Origin: Hermatobates lingyangjiaoensis
Lineage: Eukaryota > Arthropoda > Insecta > Hemiptera > Hermatobatidae
Length of the DNA: 64,000 nucleotides
NCBI GenBank assembly: GCA_026182355.1
Contig: JAPFBL010000068.1
Coordinates: 744,001-808,000, forward strand
Reading direction: 5' to 3'
The notes below the pieces were generated by a model. It had not been told where the DNA came from. It did not search any database and saw nothing but the letters and a program-made list of their open reading frames with translations. Made by a program: the position numbers and the translations under genes. This document shows, in pieces, positions 12,521 through 21,322 of the stretch; within the stretch, counting starts at the first letter, position 1, and every line of letters starts with the position of its first letter.

Positions 12521-12756
12521 ATGAGCAATATTGCTCAAATGATGGACTATGTCAACTGGTTCTTGCTACTCTTCTGTTCTCTATTATTTTTAGTTTATAA
12601 TGTATCCTTTCGGGCCATTGATTTGTCGTTTAATCTATATGCATATATACGAATATTAACGAAAGCTACTAAACTGAACATGTTGCCAATCAATCGAGAT
12701 GGTAGTGATAATGATCTTGCAACAATCTTTTGTTGCAAGTGGCGCTACTCTGAAGA

Positions 12757-12805
<49 letters not shown>
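12757..12805. repeat. (TA)n microsatellite
   Basis: About 24 TA units immediately to the left of the family 2 mini-hairpin. Confidence 0.9.
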
Positions 12806-12808
<3 letters not shown>

Positions 12809-12925
12809 ATGATCAAACCACATTAAGAAAAAGGGAAAACAAGACTAAGATCTTAGTCTTGTTTTCCCTTTTTCTTATTGTGGTTTGATCATTGATTGTT
12901 ATTTCACGTGTTTATGTGAAATCTT
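12806..12925. repeat. Mini inverted pair of family 2 termini, meeting at AAGATCTT
   Basis: Left arm 12806-12847 and right arm 12848-12889 form a nearly perfect palindrome of 42-bp arms with no spacer, centred on AAGATCTT. Each arm is the extreme 3' end of family 2, starting right after the GAAA of the module. The right side continues with TTGATTGTTATTTCACGTG and TTTATGTGAAATC, then TA repeats. Confidence 0.7.
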
Positions 12926-12934
12926 TATATATAT

Positions 12935-12975
<41 letters not shown>
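12926..12975. repeat. (TA)n microsatellite with AATA interruption
   Basis: TA repeat tract between two terminal-module clusters, interrupted once. Confidence 0.9.
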
Positions 12976-12981
<6 letters not shown>

Positions 12982-13180
12982 AACGTCCAACTGGAATACT
13001 AACTCAATAACGATAACAAGGAAACATAAACATAAGTGTACAAAACTCACTACTATATTTCGATCGGCGCCTTCATCAGAGAAGTACTCCTCCGGGGCAG
13101 CTGATAACTAGGGAGTCTTGTACGCCTATGTTTATGTTTTGCTCTTTTCGTTACTAAGTTATGTATATAGATATATTACA
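12976..13180. repeat. Inverted pair of terminal modules, family 6
   Basis: Left arm (minus, about 12978-13085) reads outward as CTCTGATGAAGGCGCCGATCGAAATA, TAGTAGTGAGTTTTGTAC, then GTTTATGTTTCC and the small box TTCCAGTTGGACG before the TA tract. Right arm (plus, about 13108-13172) carries only the outer part, GAGTCTTGTACGCCTATG onward. In place of a normal stem the module has the palindrome GGCGCC. The right arm has lost its module. Confidence 0.55.
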
Positions 13181-13184
13181 TAAA

Positions 13185-13300
13185 AACCGGGGTATGAAGA
13201 AAAAGTAAGATACAAATAAGAAGAACTGAGAAATCACTTTCATGTTTTGATACGCGTCTCATCGGGAGAAGAAGTAATCACCTTGGTGGATAGATCCCGC
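13185..13300 (-). repeat. Degenerate terminal module, another family
   Basis: On the minus strand TCTCCCGATGAGACGCGTATCAAAACATGAAAG resembles the CTGANGA-hairpin-(G)AAA architecture, located within 110 bp of TA-rich sequence. The stem is poor, and the assignment rests on position and box similarity only. Confidence 0.35.
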
Positions 13301-13401
13301 TTGTCCTGACAGGATATTTGGACATTCTAAAGACTCTTAGTCGTTACATAAGATCTAAGCTGTCACGTTTAGCAATGAGGACGATAAGATGTTTGTTCAA
13401 C

Positions 13402-13405
<4 letters not shown>

Positions 13406-13458
<53 letters not shown>
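13406..13458. repeat. (TA)n microsatellite
   Basis: About 26 uninterrupted TA units. Confidence 0.9.
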
Positions 13459-13460
<2 letters not shown>

Positions 13461-13785
13461 AAAGATTAATAGAAAACATTTCGGAGAAACAACGACAAAA
13501 CGGACTTCAATATTTTTAATTTATAATTATGAGGTGAAGTAAAGTTCGAAATATTGAATGGTACATATATGTGTACATCCATATATATACATGCCGCTCT
13601 CATAATGTGTGGAAAAATTAGTTCCAGTAACTTTTATACATTTCAAGCCCTGAGGACGATGTTAAAATACATCGAAATGTTAGAAAATGTTAGAAATGTT
13701 ATTTCAATTTAAATATCTAGCCCTCAAAAACAAACTTACTAAATACTGTGTTAAATGTAGCGGTCAGAACAACATATTTGACCAA
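13459..13785 (+). repeat. Region with a well-paired CTGAGGA-hairpin-GAAA module
   Basis: CTGAGGA (13650-13656), one unpaired C, stem GATGT (13658-13662), loop, ACATC (13669-13673), then GAAA (13674-13677). The stem sequence differs from every other family, yet pairs perfectly. Upstream, around 13475-13560, a second diverged piece contains GTTCGAAATATTGAATG. The block lies between two TA tracts. Confidence 0.45.
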
Positions 13786-13890
13786 CATATATATATATAT
13801 ATATAATATATATATGATCAAACCAATTCTGTTTGATCATTGATTATTATTTCACTTGTTTATGCGAAATCCTTATATATATATATTGAA
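13786..13890. repeat. Minimal inverted pair of family 2 termini
   Basis: TGATCAAAC (minus) and GTTTGATCA (plus) face each other across about 10 bases near 13823. The right side continues as TTGATTATTATTTCACTTG, TTTATGCGAAATCC and a TA tract. This is the shortest member of the family 2 inverted series. Confidence 0.6.
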
Positions 13891-15840
13891 TGTAACGAAT
13901 AACTCATCAACAGTGAATATGTCGAGTGGCTTCTTTGAATTGGCGCTTACGAATTATTTTAATAGAATTGAAGGGTTTCAATAATTCATCTTATGTTATA
14001 ATTTTATTTTGAACTATTATCATAAAGTCAGAGTTCACTGGGTACGTTATTTATTTATAATTTAACACTACATCCCAACCAAACTATGGTGGTACTGAAT
14101 ACGGCTGCACTTAATAGAAAGCTGAACTAATTTTGCAAGGTTTCCATATTTTTGAGCAGTGTTGTTCAACTTCTTTTATGTTGTGCCTCTCTTCAGAAAT
14201 CATAACTTTGCGAGCGCCACTTTTTTACTATGCAAACTGATTGCTAAATAGTCGGAATAGCTTCAGTAAATTATTTATATTCAAATGGAACAGTATAAAA
14301 TATCTTTTTTTGTTGGTCACATTTGCTTTTCTCTTAGCAGTATCGTTGTGTTGATTTTGTAAATTAGTGTTGATAGGATTGAATGAGTTTACTTAATGAA
14401 AAATTTTGAATTGGACTACCCCCCCGTTCAGAGAGTCATCTCTTCAGCATTCATATTTACTCAAGACTGAATACAAGAGACTCCTAGAGCTCGATTATTG
14501 GTAAATACAGCATGAAATGCCAATATTTATTTATGCATTAACGTAATGCAGACAAGTATCAATTGATAATAATTAATGGTCGTAATGAATCTATTATGCA
14601 TAAAATAATAATATATTATATTATTAGACAGAAGTATGTCTTGTTCAATTGTGGTTGTGACAAACTATTCAAGAAGCACTCACTGTTCTACAGTACAATT
14701 CTCACATTCAGAGCTAAGGGAATTTTAGTAGTTGGTACGTCTCACCGGTGGAATGTAGTACATGTACTTTACTGAGGATGATTATTGCTTAAAGTCTTTC
14801 ATTAATTTGGAATGCATTAAATATTCATGAATCTAAATTTCATAAAACAAAAACTTATCTTAAAAATCTTTAAACTAAAAAAAAAAGAAATAGTAATACT
14901 TGATCCCTTGATTAGTTCATGAAAACTCAATTTATTACGTATTCAAGATCACAGTAGACTGCCAGTCTGATCAAGCAAAGGAGTTCTAACGTGTAGCTTA
15001 AGTCGAAGGAAACGTCAGCTGTCCAGGTAGTGCATTTAAAAATCATTATTTTTATTACTTTCTAAACTTACATTATTTACAAAAAAAAAATTTTTTTCTT
15101 ACGGTTTACTACTGTTAGAGAGTTTAAATGCTTTTGTCACTTTTTTTTTAACTATATTATCGAACTGAATGTTATAGGAAAATCATTAACTGTGCAATTT
15201 GTTATAGTGTGATATTTACTCATATTGAGGAAAGGATTAAGTTTCCACTTTTTGTGTGGAGACTTAACACTTTCCCAATATGTTATAGGATAACATTTGT
15301 CTTGTCCCAAAAACCGAGATATGAAAACAAATGTTCAGACAATGTGCTAAAGTTTGTCAGAATTAGCCTTCATAATATTGTTTCTCAAACTGTGGGTACC
15401 AACCTCAAGTGAATCAAAAAACATACTTTTTAGCAAATTATAATACATTAATTATGTTAAATAATTATTATTAATTAATATTTTGTTTTTATTACTGTAA
15501 CATAAATGTTGGCATTTTACGTCTTGTCCAATATTTCATCAGTAGAATCTTCCCCCGTTGAGTTTTGTGTAATTATCAATATTAAGACCCTCAATAATAG
15601 GCTCCAGGAGATGGATCTGTTCTAAAACCAGTTGCAAGTCAAAGAAAATGTACAAAAAAAAAGAAATTAAAAACACGACAGAGATATGTAAATTAAATGT
15701 CGGGGACATGTTTCTAGGTCTAGATTTAGAGAATATCCCAAAATGAGATTTTAATACTTACTACATTATCATTTAAAATCAAACTGCTTCAATGGTGGGC
15801 AAATATTTGGAACATATTGAGGATGAAGAAGTCATGTTGT
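13891..15840. other. No gene recognised; possible distal 3' UTR of the KLF gene
   Basis: AT-rich sequence downstream of the KLF exon on the minus strand. Additional AATAAA motifs on that strand (TTTATT at 15051-15056 and 15488-15493) could serve a long 3' UTR. Nothing else could be supported. Confidence 0.4.
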
Positions 15841-15846
15841 TTTATT
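15841..15846 (-). terminator. Candidate polyadenylation signal of the KLF gene
   Basis: TTTATT on the plus strand is AATAAA on the minus strand, about 310 bases beyond the KLF stop codon. It is the first AATAAA I found downstream. In AT-rich DNA this hexamer is common, so usage is unproven. Confidence 0.3.
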
Positions 15847-16157
15847 GATCAGTGGCCATTAAGTTAAATATTTACGTGATTGTTGTGATAATATGACACT
15901 GAGCCTCTTGTGCAAGAGGTAAAGTATGCTCCCGTACATGCAAAGTGCAAATAAAACAGCATGACAACTAAGAGAAGATTGATAATCACGTTGCTAAAGC
16001 TCTGGTAGTTATGATACAGTTACTGTTGACGAGCTGGAGTGGTCGGCAGGGATAAGAAAGGAGAACGGTTGGAGAATTTGGCAACTGTGATGGATTGATC
16101 ACACAGGGAAAGACTAGGGGCTGGACTTGGCAGTGCGACGATCTGCCCCCTGGGGGC

Positions 16158-16333
16158 CTATGCGTGCCTCTTCATGTGCAAAGCCAGATGGTCCGACCTC
16201 GAGAAACACCTGTCACAGTGGCGACACTTGAACGGCTTGGCGCCCGTGTGCTTGCGGAAGTGCCGCGTCAACTCGTCCGACCTGGCGAACGACCATCCGC
16301 ACCCTTCCCAGTGGCACTTGTACGGCTTTTCGC
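16158..16333 (-). CDS. Krüppel-like factor (KLF6/7 type), last coding exon with zinc fingers 2 and 3
   Basis: This exon encodes the C-terminal end of a nuclear transcription factor that binds GC/CACCC boxes. It begins with the G of a conserved GEKPYKC linker and contains finger 2 (C-x4-C-x12-H-x3-H, helix RSDELTR), linker TGAKPFK and finger 3 (C-x2-C-x12-H-x3-H, helix RSDHLAL), ending HMKRHA-stop. All eight metal ligands are present. The [14 protein letters not shown] and [18 protein letters not shown] stretches are characteristic of KLF6/7 (luna in Drosophila); the C-terminal Ala replaces the Leu or Ile of vertebrate proteins. The start is a splice acceptor: a T-rich tract and TTTCAG end just before 16333, and the junction splits the Gly codon (phase 1), as expected for the last intron of this family. 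Finger 1 and the N-terminal activation region are not found here. The local GC content is far above the surroundings. The family call is firm; orthology to KLF6 or KLF7 separately is not resolvable. Confidence 0.93.
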
Positions 16334-16347
16334 CTGAAACAAAAAAC
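16334..16347 (-). promoter_or_regulatory. Splice acceptor of the KLF last intron
   Basis: Read on the minus strand the intron ends in TGTTTTTTGTTTCAG, a good pyrimidine-rich acceptor, exactly where the KLF family has its conserved final intron. Confidence 0.8.
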
Positions 16348-16645
16348 AATACATTTCAATCCAAGTCAACCAAAACCAACTTAGATTTATGAAACACATT
16401 GCTGCAGATTACTGAATAACGCACCAACAAATTATTTCAAACTTTTGAAACATGTATCCTTGGCACTTTAATACCGGATAGTAAACTCTTACACAATTTT
16501 ACCAAATGTAAATATTTAATTATTTTCAATAAAAATATAATAATTAAACACTAGGAAACCTCATAACACACTCTCAAAGACTGCCTCATTATTTCCAAAT
16601 CTGGATAATCAGAAAAGATGTTCACAGCTTGAGAAGCAAACCAAA
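16348..16645. other. KLF last intron, no further feature
   Basis: AT-rich intronic sequence relative to the KLF exon on the minus strand. Everything to the right of this point may lie within the same intron if the upstream exons are outside the window. Confidence 0.4.
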
Positions 16646-16837
16646 ACTATATATATTATATATATATATATACGTTTTTCAGTAAACTATAGATACATAA
16701 TAAAGGGACGAAAACACTGACTGTCTTTTTTGTTTTGTTCCTTCAATTTTTACAGTCTGTGTACATCCCTTTACTCTGTACCTATAGCTTACTGTGAAAC
16801 GTTTGCTGTCATTTGTGAATAGCTTTCCTTTTTATAA
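16646..16837. repeat. Inverted pair of family 3-like terminal modules
   Basis: Left arm (about 16670-16735, minus) and right arm (about 16752-16812, plus) share TTTACTGTGAAACG-like ends and an internal CAGTCTGTGT / ACACTGACTG block. TA-rich tracts lie at both outer ends (16650-16672 and 16838-16876). The module core itself is degraded. Confidence 0.45.
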
Positions 16838-16845
16838 TATATATT

Positions 16846-16877
<32 letters not shown>

Positions 16878-17064
16878 CCATGATAAACGAAAAACGGTCC
16901 AACAGGACAGATAACACTTAAAATAAACAGTGACACATATACACAATATTACATATCACAACAGTGACCGTAATGGTGGTCGAAATATTGAAAAGTGAGT
17001 CTTTGTTATGTTCAGTCTATGTGTCACTGATTATTTTAAATATATATATATATATATATATATG
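16838..17064 (+). repeat. Terminal module family 7 with detached outer hairpin piece
   Basis: Plus-strand stem GACC (16966-16969) / GGTC (16978-16981) followed by GAAATATTG and AAAAGTGAGTCTTTG, ending in a TA tract at 17038-17063. A minus-strand piece at 16880-16925 carries the outer box GTCCTGTTGGACCG plus TTTTTCGTTTATC. The same family is intact at 51495-51630, which shows that the two pieces belong together. Confidence 0.55.
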
Positions 17065-17150
17065 ATAACAAAAAACAAACCTAGAAGGACACACAAGAAT
17101 GGTAACACAACTCATTTCTATATTGGCACTCTCAATGTCATCAAGAATAG
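17065..17150 (-). repeat. Terminal module, another family
   Basis: On the minus strand TTGATGA is followed by a stem ATTG ... CAAT, then ATAGAAATGAGTTGTG, and outward by a small TCC..GGA box (TCCTTCTAGG) and TTTGTTTTTTGTTATCA directly before the TA tract. The architecture is the same as in the other families, with unrelated primary sequence. Confidence 0.4.
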
Positions 17151-17906
17151 AAGTTAATTATCGGGTTAAAGTGATATTGTTAAATGTGATACAGTTAACA
17201 TTAGTCTTCAAGTAATATGTTGAAGAAAGTAACCGATAATGAGATAGCGAGGGAAGGAAAATGAATTATGAGAGTGACACCGATGGAAATTAGTAAACAA
17301 ATATTCTCTGTGATAGATTTAACAATAATAGGCTTCAAACAATTTGCTAAGATTAATAAAAGATGGAGAGAGAGAAGGAGAGAGGAGTCAAATATTAGTT
17401 AACAAGCTTTTATCTGTGATGCTTTTGATTTTGGTGTTTAGGGAAATTTTTTGAAGAGTGATTAATGATGAGAGAGAGAGAGAGTAAGCGATAAGGAAAG
17501 ATTTTACAATTACAAGACTTCCCTTTATCTGTATTTCCCTGTATTCCTTATGAAATCGGTATCCAATTAACTTGTTAAAGGGAGTAAAACTTTGTGTAAG
17601 TGCAAATGTATATGTGTATGTAAAAGAGATAGACAGGAAGGATAAGGAGTGAGAGCGTATTTAGTAGACAAGGTTTTGCTGTTGATTCTGTCAACAATTG
17701 CTGTCTAGGGGCTATTTGTTGAAAGGAGTGAGGAGATTATTTCACGATTGACAATAGAAGGAGGATTTTGAGCCGGTGCTGGGAAGGTGACGAATGGCAG
17801 TTGCAGATAATTAAGGAGGCCAGGGTGGTAAGTTATGGCTGGAGGTGTTGACGAGAGCAGCATACCAACCAGGACCGTCATTAGGCTTCCACTTTTTCTT
17901 ACTTAC
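17151..17906. other. No gene recognised; GA-rich patches
   Basis: Contains several short purine-rich runs (GAGAGAG at about 17370-17395 and 17471-17484) and repeated phrases around AGTAAACAA/AAGCTTT. These look like an old, decayed tandem repeat, but the units are too diverged for me to define. Confidence 0.35.
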
Positions 17907-18004
17907 CGTCGACAAAGCCGAAAAAACTGCTCCCCTCCCACAGCCACCCCCGCACAACCTCCTTTCCACTTGGAGAAACGCAACCTGAGAAACACCTTCC
18001 TCAT
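17907..18004 (-). other. Possible exon ending in a strong splice donor (unassigned)
   Basis: On the minus strand GTCGACG is followed by GTAAGTAAG, a near-consensus donor (17898-17906). Upstream an open frame starts with ATG at 18004-18002 and codes for 32 residues plus two bases, rich in Arg, Gly and Val. The segment is GC-richer than its surroundings. It is on the same strand as the KLF exon, but its phase (2) does not fit the phase 1 acceptor of that exon, so direct splicing would shift the frame. It could be a non-coding exon of that locus, or chance. Confidence 0.2.
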
Positions 18005-19079
18005 TCTTTCTTTTCCTTTTTTATGTAACTGATGGCTTCTGGCTTTCAGAAAAAAATAAAGGAAAAAAGTATACTTATTTAAAAGATAAAGGACTATTTC
18101 ATGTATTGTATTTCTAAAAAGATTATTCTGCTGACAGATAATCTAAAATATACAAATTTATTTATTTTTGTCTGGAAAAATAAACTACTTTGCCCCATTA
18201 TAAAAACTAAGCGTAAATTCAAATCAAACGATTGTGAAATCATTACAACGAAATATAATCAGTTAAAACTGATTACATATTCAAAGGAATTTTCACTCAC
18301 TAATAATATATTTCATTACTACATGTATACTAAATAAGCAAATAAGGTTTTTGTTTATTTCTATCTTTTTGAGGCATTTTTTAGTAACACCAACATGATT
18401 ACGAGAATATAACGAAAAAAATTCACAAAAGTAAAAATAAATTTAAAACCTTTGGTATTGTAAAATTAGCAAATAATACAGTTATACGAGTGCAATTATG
18501 AAAATAATCTATACTTAAGTTAAATTTGTAAAACAATTTGTTCATTGTCCTTCTCACTACGGAGAAAATTCTATATAAAACCATTAGAGCATTTTTTGTA
18601 TTTGTCTTCTTGTATTCTTTGTATGTGTGTGTTGTTCTCACCTCTTCTTTTTTTACGTTTAGTAAGTCTATATATATATAAAATAAATTCACAGAAAGAA
18701 AACACCCTCAAGAGATCACAAAAAATAAAAACTATATTTTGACTCCGTCGTCACCACAGTAGGACTGAAGTTTTATCTAATAGGCACTCTATTAAGAAAA
18801 TTTCCAACTTTCGAAGGAAGGAAAGAAAATGTATCGAAATAAAAATAAATAAAACCAATAAAGCAAATATTAAAAACTAACTAAATAAGTGAAACATAAA
18901 TAAATTCCTTTAAAATGAATAAATAACACTAATGATTTATTAATGATCGAGGTTAATACTAGATCATCATCCCGGGAGAAAATAAGTGCTTCTTCTGAAC
19001 ATCTCAAAGTGATATCAGTGTTGGGATCAGAAATGTACCTAAGGACATATGCACGGTATCAGTCATTGAAATCGAGGTT
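18005..19079. other. No gene recognised
   Basis: AT-rich sequence with A/T homopolymers. The open frames at 18101-18337, 18423-18692 and 18545-18742 have AT-driven composition and overlap each other on opposite strands. Confidence 0.5.
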
Positions 19080-19420
19080 ATTTAACCTTTGGCAAGGTTG
19101 AAACCAAGCCAAACGCACATAAAAAGGATGAAATTGGGTACAATCAAACCGATTACTGCAGTTGCAAGAGATTCAGGAGGCCTTAAAGAAAAATGTGTCA
19201 TTTCAGGTAACCAAGAGGAGATAATAAAGATTTGCGGGAGGAGAAAACCGGTTAATAACCTAAATGAAATGAAAACTGTTCTTGCAAAATAATGGTTCAT
19301 TACGAACTAATGACTACAAAAAGTTATTAATAAAAACAGGTATAACTGGAAACTAGGTATGTCAGTGTTATTCTGAAGAAGACTCTCACCCTAGGTTCAG
19401 TTATAAAGCAATGAGATAGA
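19080..19420. other. GC-richer segment beside an unassigned ORF
   Basis: Sequence of clearly higher GC than its surroundings continues leftwards from the ORF at 19421-19849. It is open on both strands for about 65-70 codons at 19082-19300. It may be part of the same unrecognised element; no family was identified. Confidence 0.25.
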
Positions 19421-19849
19421 TCAGTATGAAAAGTGGAAGGAGATCGGAGTAAAGCTGGATGTCAAATGAAGATTCCATAATCGCTTCATGGTGGCGTGAT
19501 TGTAGACATAACGGTGCTTCAGAACTACTGTACAATTCTGATCAGCAGCCACAATGAACAAGGAACCATCACCTCTTAGGACCCTAACTGATATCCATTC
19601 ATCAGCCTCAAGGTTGCCATTAGAGGTCAGGGAGTCATGAGAAGAAGTATCAGACACTTTACGAACAATAATTCGAAAGGATGTAGAGCAGGAAGAGGTG
19701 GGATTCATAAGGTGAATATGATTAAAATCTTCTTCAGCAGGCCAGGAGTTTAGGAGCCTCACCAACACAATCAATACTTTGAATATTTCAAACTGTTTAT
19801 AGTCATTGCCCAGAGAGAAAATGAAAGAAAAAAAGAAAACGTTAACCAA
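19421..19849 (-). CDS. Unassigned ORF, 142 codons, possible exon or element relic
   Basis: I do not recognise this protein. The first 40 residues are hydrophobic and translated from a T-rich stretch that looks like an intron pyrimidine tract, ending in AAACAG near 19800. From there the composition becomes protein-like and GC-richer, with LNSWPAEEDF, DEWISVRVLRGDGSLFIV, AADQNCTVVL and a basic end. That pattern would suit an exon of about 375 bases with an acceptor near 19800, or a fragment of an unknown mobile element. It lies 3 kb upstream of the KLF exon on the same strand, but nothing in it resembles known KLF regions. No start codon choice is justified. Confidence 0.3.
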   Translation of the reverse strand: MVNVFFFSFIFSLGNDYKQFEIFKVLIVLVRLLNSWPAEEDFNHIHLMNPTSSCSTSFRIIVRKVSDTSSHDSLTSNGNLEADEWISVRVLRGDGSLFIVAADQNCTVVLKHRYVYNHATMKRLWNLHLTSSFTPISFHFSY

Positions 19850-20902
19850 CTGATTAATAAAATTACTGTTAAAAGTAGTGGAATAAAAGGAAAAAGCCTT
19901 AAACGCCTACAAGTGTTTACCCATTATTCAAAGACTTTCAGTTCTTCAAAATGTCTGAGAACTAAAAAATCTTTGAGTTTTTTAAAGATTAAGAGGTGAG
20001 AACTTTAACTAAACACTTTACTCAATAGTGTTTTGAAATTTTTCCTTTTCTTTTAATACTTATTTTATTTTCTTGATTAAAGAGTCACATTTAGTGCTTG
20101 TGTTTATATATGAGGAGAGAAAATTATAAATTCCTGAAGTGAAGAAATGAATAGGTAAATCAACTAGGGACACATATTCACACGTACAATACTAATGCAC
20201 AACTGTTTGTTCTGATAATGCAGAAGTTTCTAAACAGATGGAGCGAATAAAAAAATGTCCAAAGTAACATAATTTATGCTTCCAATAAAGAAAATGGTTA
20301 CATTTCTTAAATTTTTTAAGATATTTATTCCAATTTAGTTTGTTAAAATCCATAGTCATTCAATTAATTAGCTACAATCTGTTGTCGGTTTTCATATTAG
20401 TCGTAAAAACTGATTTAAATTGTTGTGATATACTAGGAGGGGTTGTAATTAAGCACATGTGTTGAAATAATATGGGGGCTGAGCGGCTTCGCCAGTAATG
20501 AATGGAAGTTTTCATGAAATGGGGGACACATTAGGCAGAAACAACCTCCAGCAGGGGATGAAGCCATTCCAGGTGTTGCATAAAATAAATATCTACGACC
20601 CAAAGTCTGAATAACGGAGGATATCTATTCATTTTGGACACTAGTTAGGTTATACTACTCTAAACTAAAAAAAAGCTGTCCCGGTCTTTATAAGAATTAT
20701 AGAATCAGGCATTTGCGTCTCATCAATGGATGGTATATTCAGGCAGACTGTACACACAGAGTCCCGTTCATGATAATAAAACAAAAAGGTTTTATCTGAG
20801 CATTTCAATTTAAATTCTCGTTTGTAACTTCTGTCGCCCATTCTGTTATGTGACAAAAAAAAAATGATGAAGTTAAAAAAATCATGTAATAAAATACTTG
20901 CA

Positions 20903-20905
<3 letters not shown>
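19850..20905. other. No gene recognised
   Basis: AT-rich sequence with a GC-richer patch at about 20455-20640 of unknown nature. The open frames near 20665-21024 are largely translations of the (TA)n tract and PLE 3' end. Confidence 0.45.

Positions 20906-20957
<52 letters not shown>
20906..20957. repeat. (TA)n microsatellite at the 3' end of PLE copy A
   Basis: About 26 TA units abutting the 3' terminus of the minus-strand PLE. The partner copy at 23902 also ends in TA repeats. Confidence 0.9.
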
Positions 20958-20960
<3 letters not shown>

Positions 20961-21002
20961 AAAATAAAAAACGAAGGAAACACACAGAAAGACACAGACA
21001 TA

Positions 21003-21040
21003 ACTCACATCGATATTTCGACAATCGTCGTCATCAGGAG
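21003..21040 (-). ncRNA. Hammerhead-like module in the 3' region of PLE copy A
   Basis: On the minus strand: CTCCTGATGA, one C, stem GAC, loop GATT, stem GTC, GAAA, then TATCGATGTGAG. The CTGATGA and GAAA boxes match the hammerhead ribozyme core, which is known from PLE terminal regions. The extra C before the stem and the lack of a clear UH cleavage site are unlike a canonical active ribozyme. An equivalent lies at 23821-23858. Confidence 0.5.
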
Positions 21041-21322
21041 TGCGAAGAGCGAAGAGCGAAGAGTCCCGCAGGAAGACAGGGCGGTACTGAACTCGGAAAC
21101 CGCAGCCAGTACCCCACCACTTACCACCAAGCGGGGAAGGGAGGGAAGGAAATGAAGAGCCAAATTAAGACGTAAAAGGAACGAGTAAAAATTATAACTA
21201 TAAAAAATTATAAAAAAGTAGATAAATCAAATTAAAATTAATAAAAATAATAAATAAAAAAGTAAAATAAAAAATAATAAATAAATAAAAAATAATAAAT
21301 AAATAAATAAATCATAAATAAA

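Noticed and set aside
16095..16392. Open frames of 80 and 72 codons on the plus strand
   Set aside because: They are the antisense of the KLF zinc-finger exon; the minus strand carries the conserved domain.
20665..21155. Several overlapping frames rich in Tyr-Ile repeats
   Set aside because: They translate the (TA)n microsatellite and the PLE 3' region; low-complexity artefacts. The same applies at 2022-2282, 3363-3692, 12521-12826, 24390-24590, 24936-25173 and 51735-52109.
21240..21312. Possible poly(A) tail of a processed gene copy
   Set aside because: The A-rich stretch is internal to the PLE 3' region and is present in inverted form in copy B at about 23540-23650.
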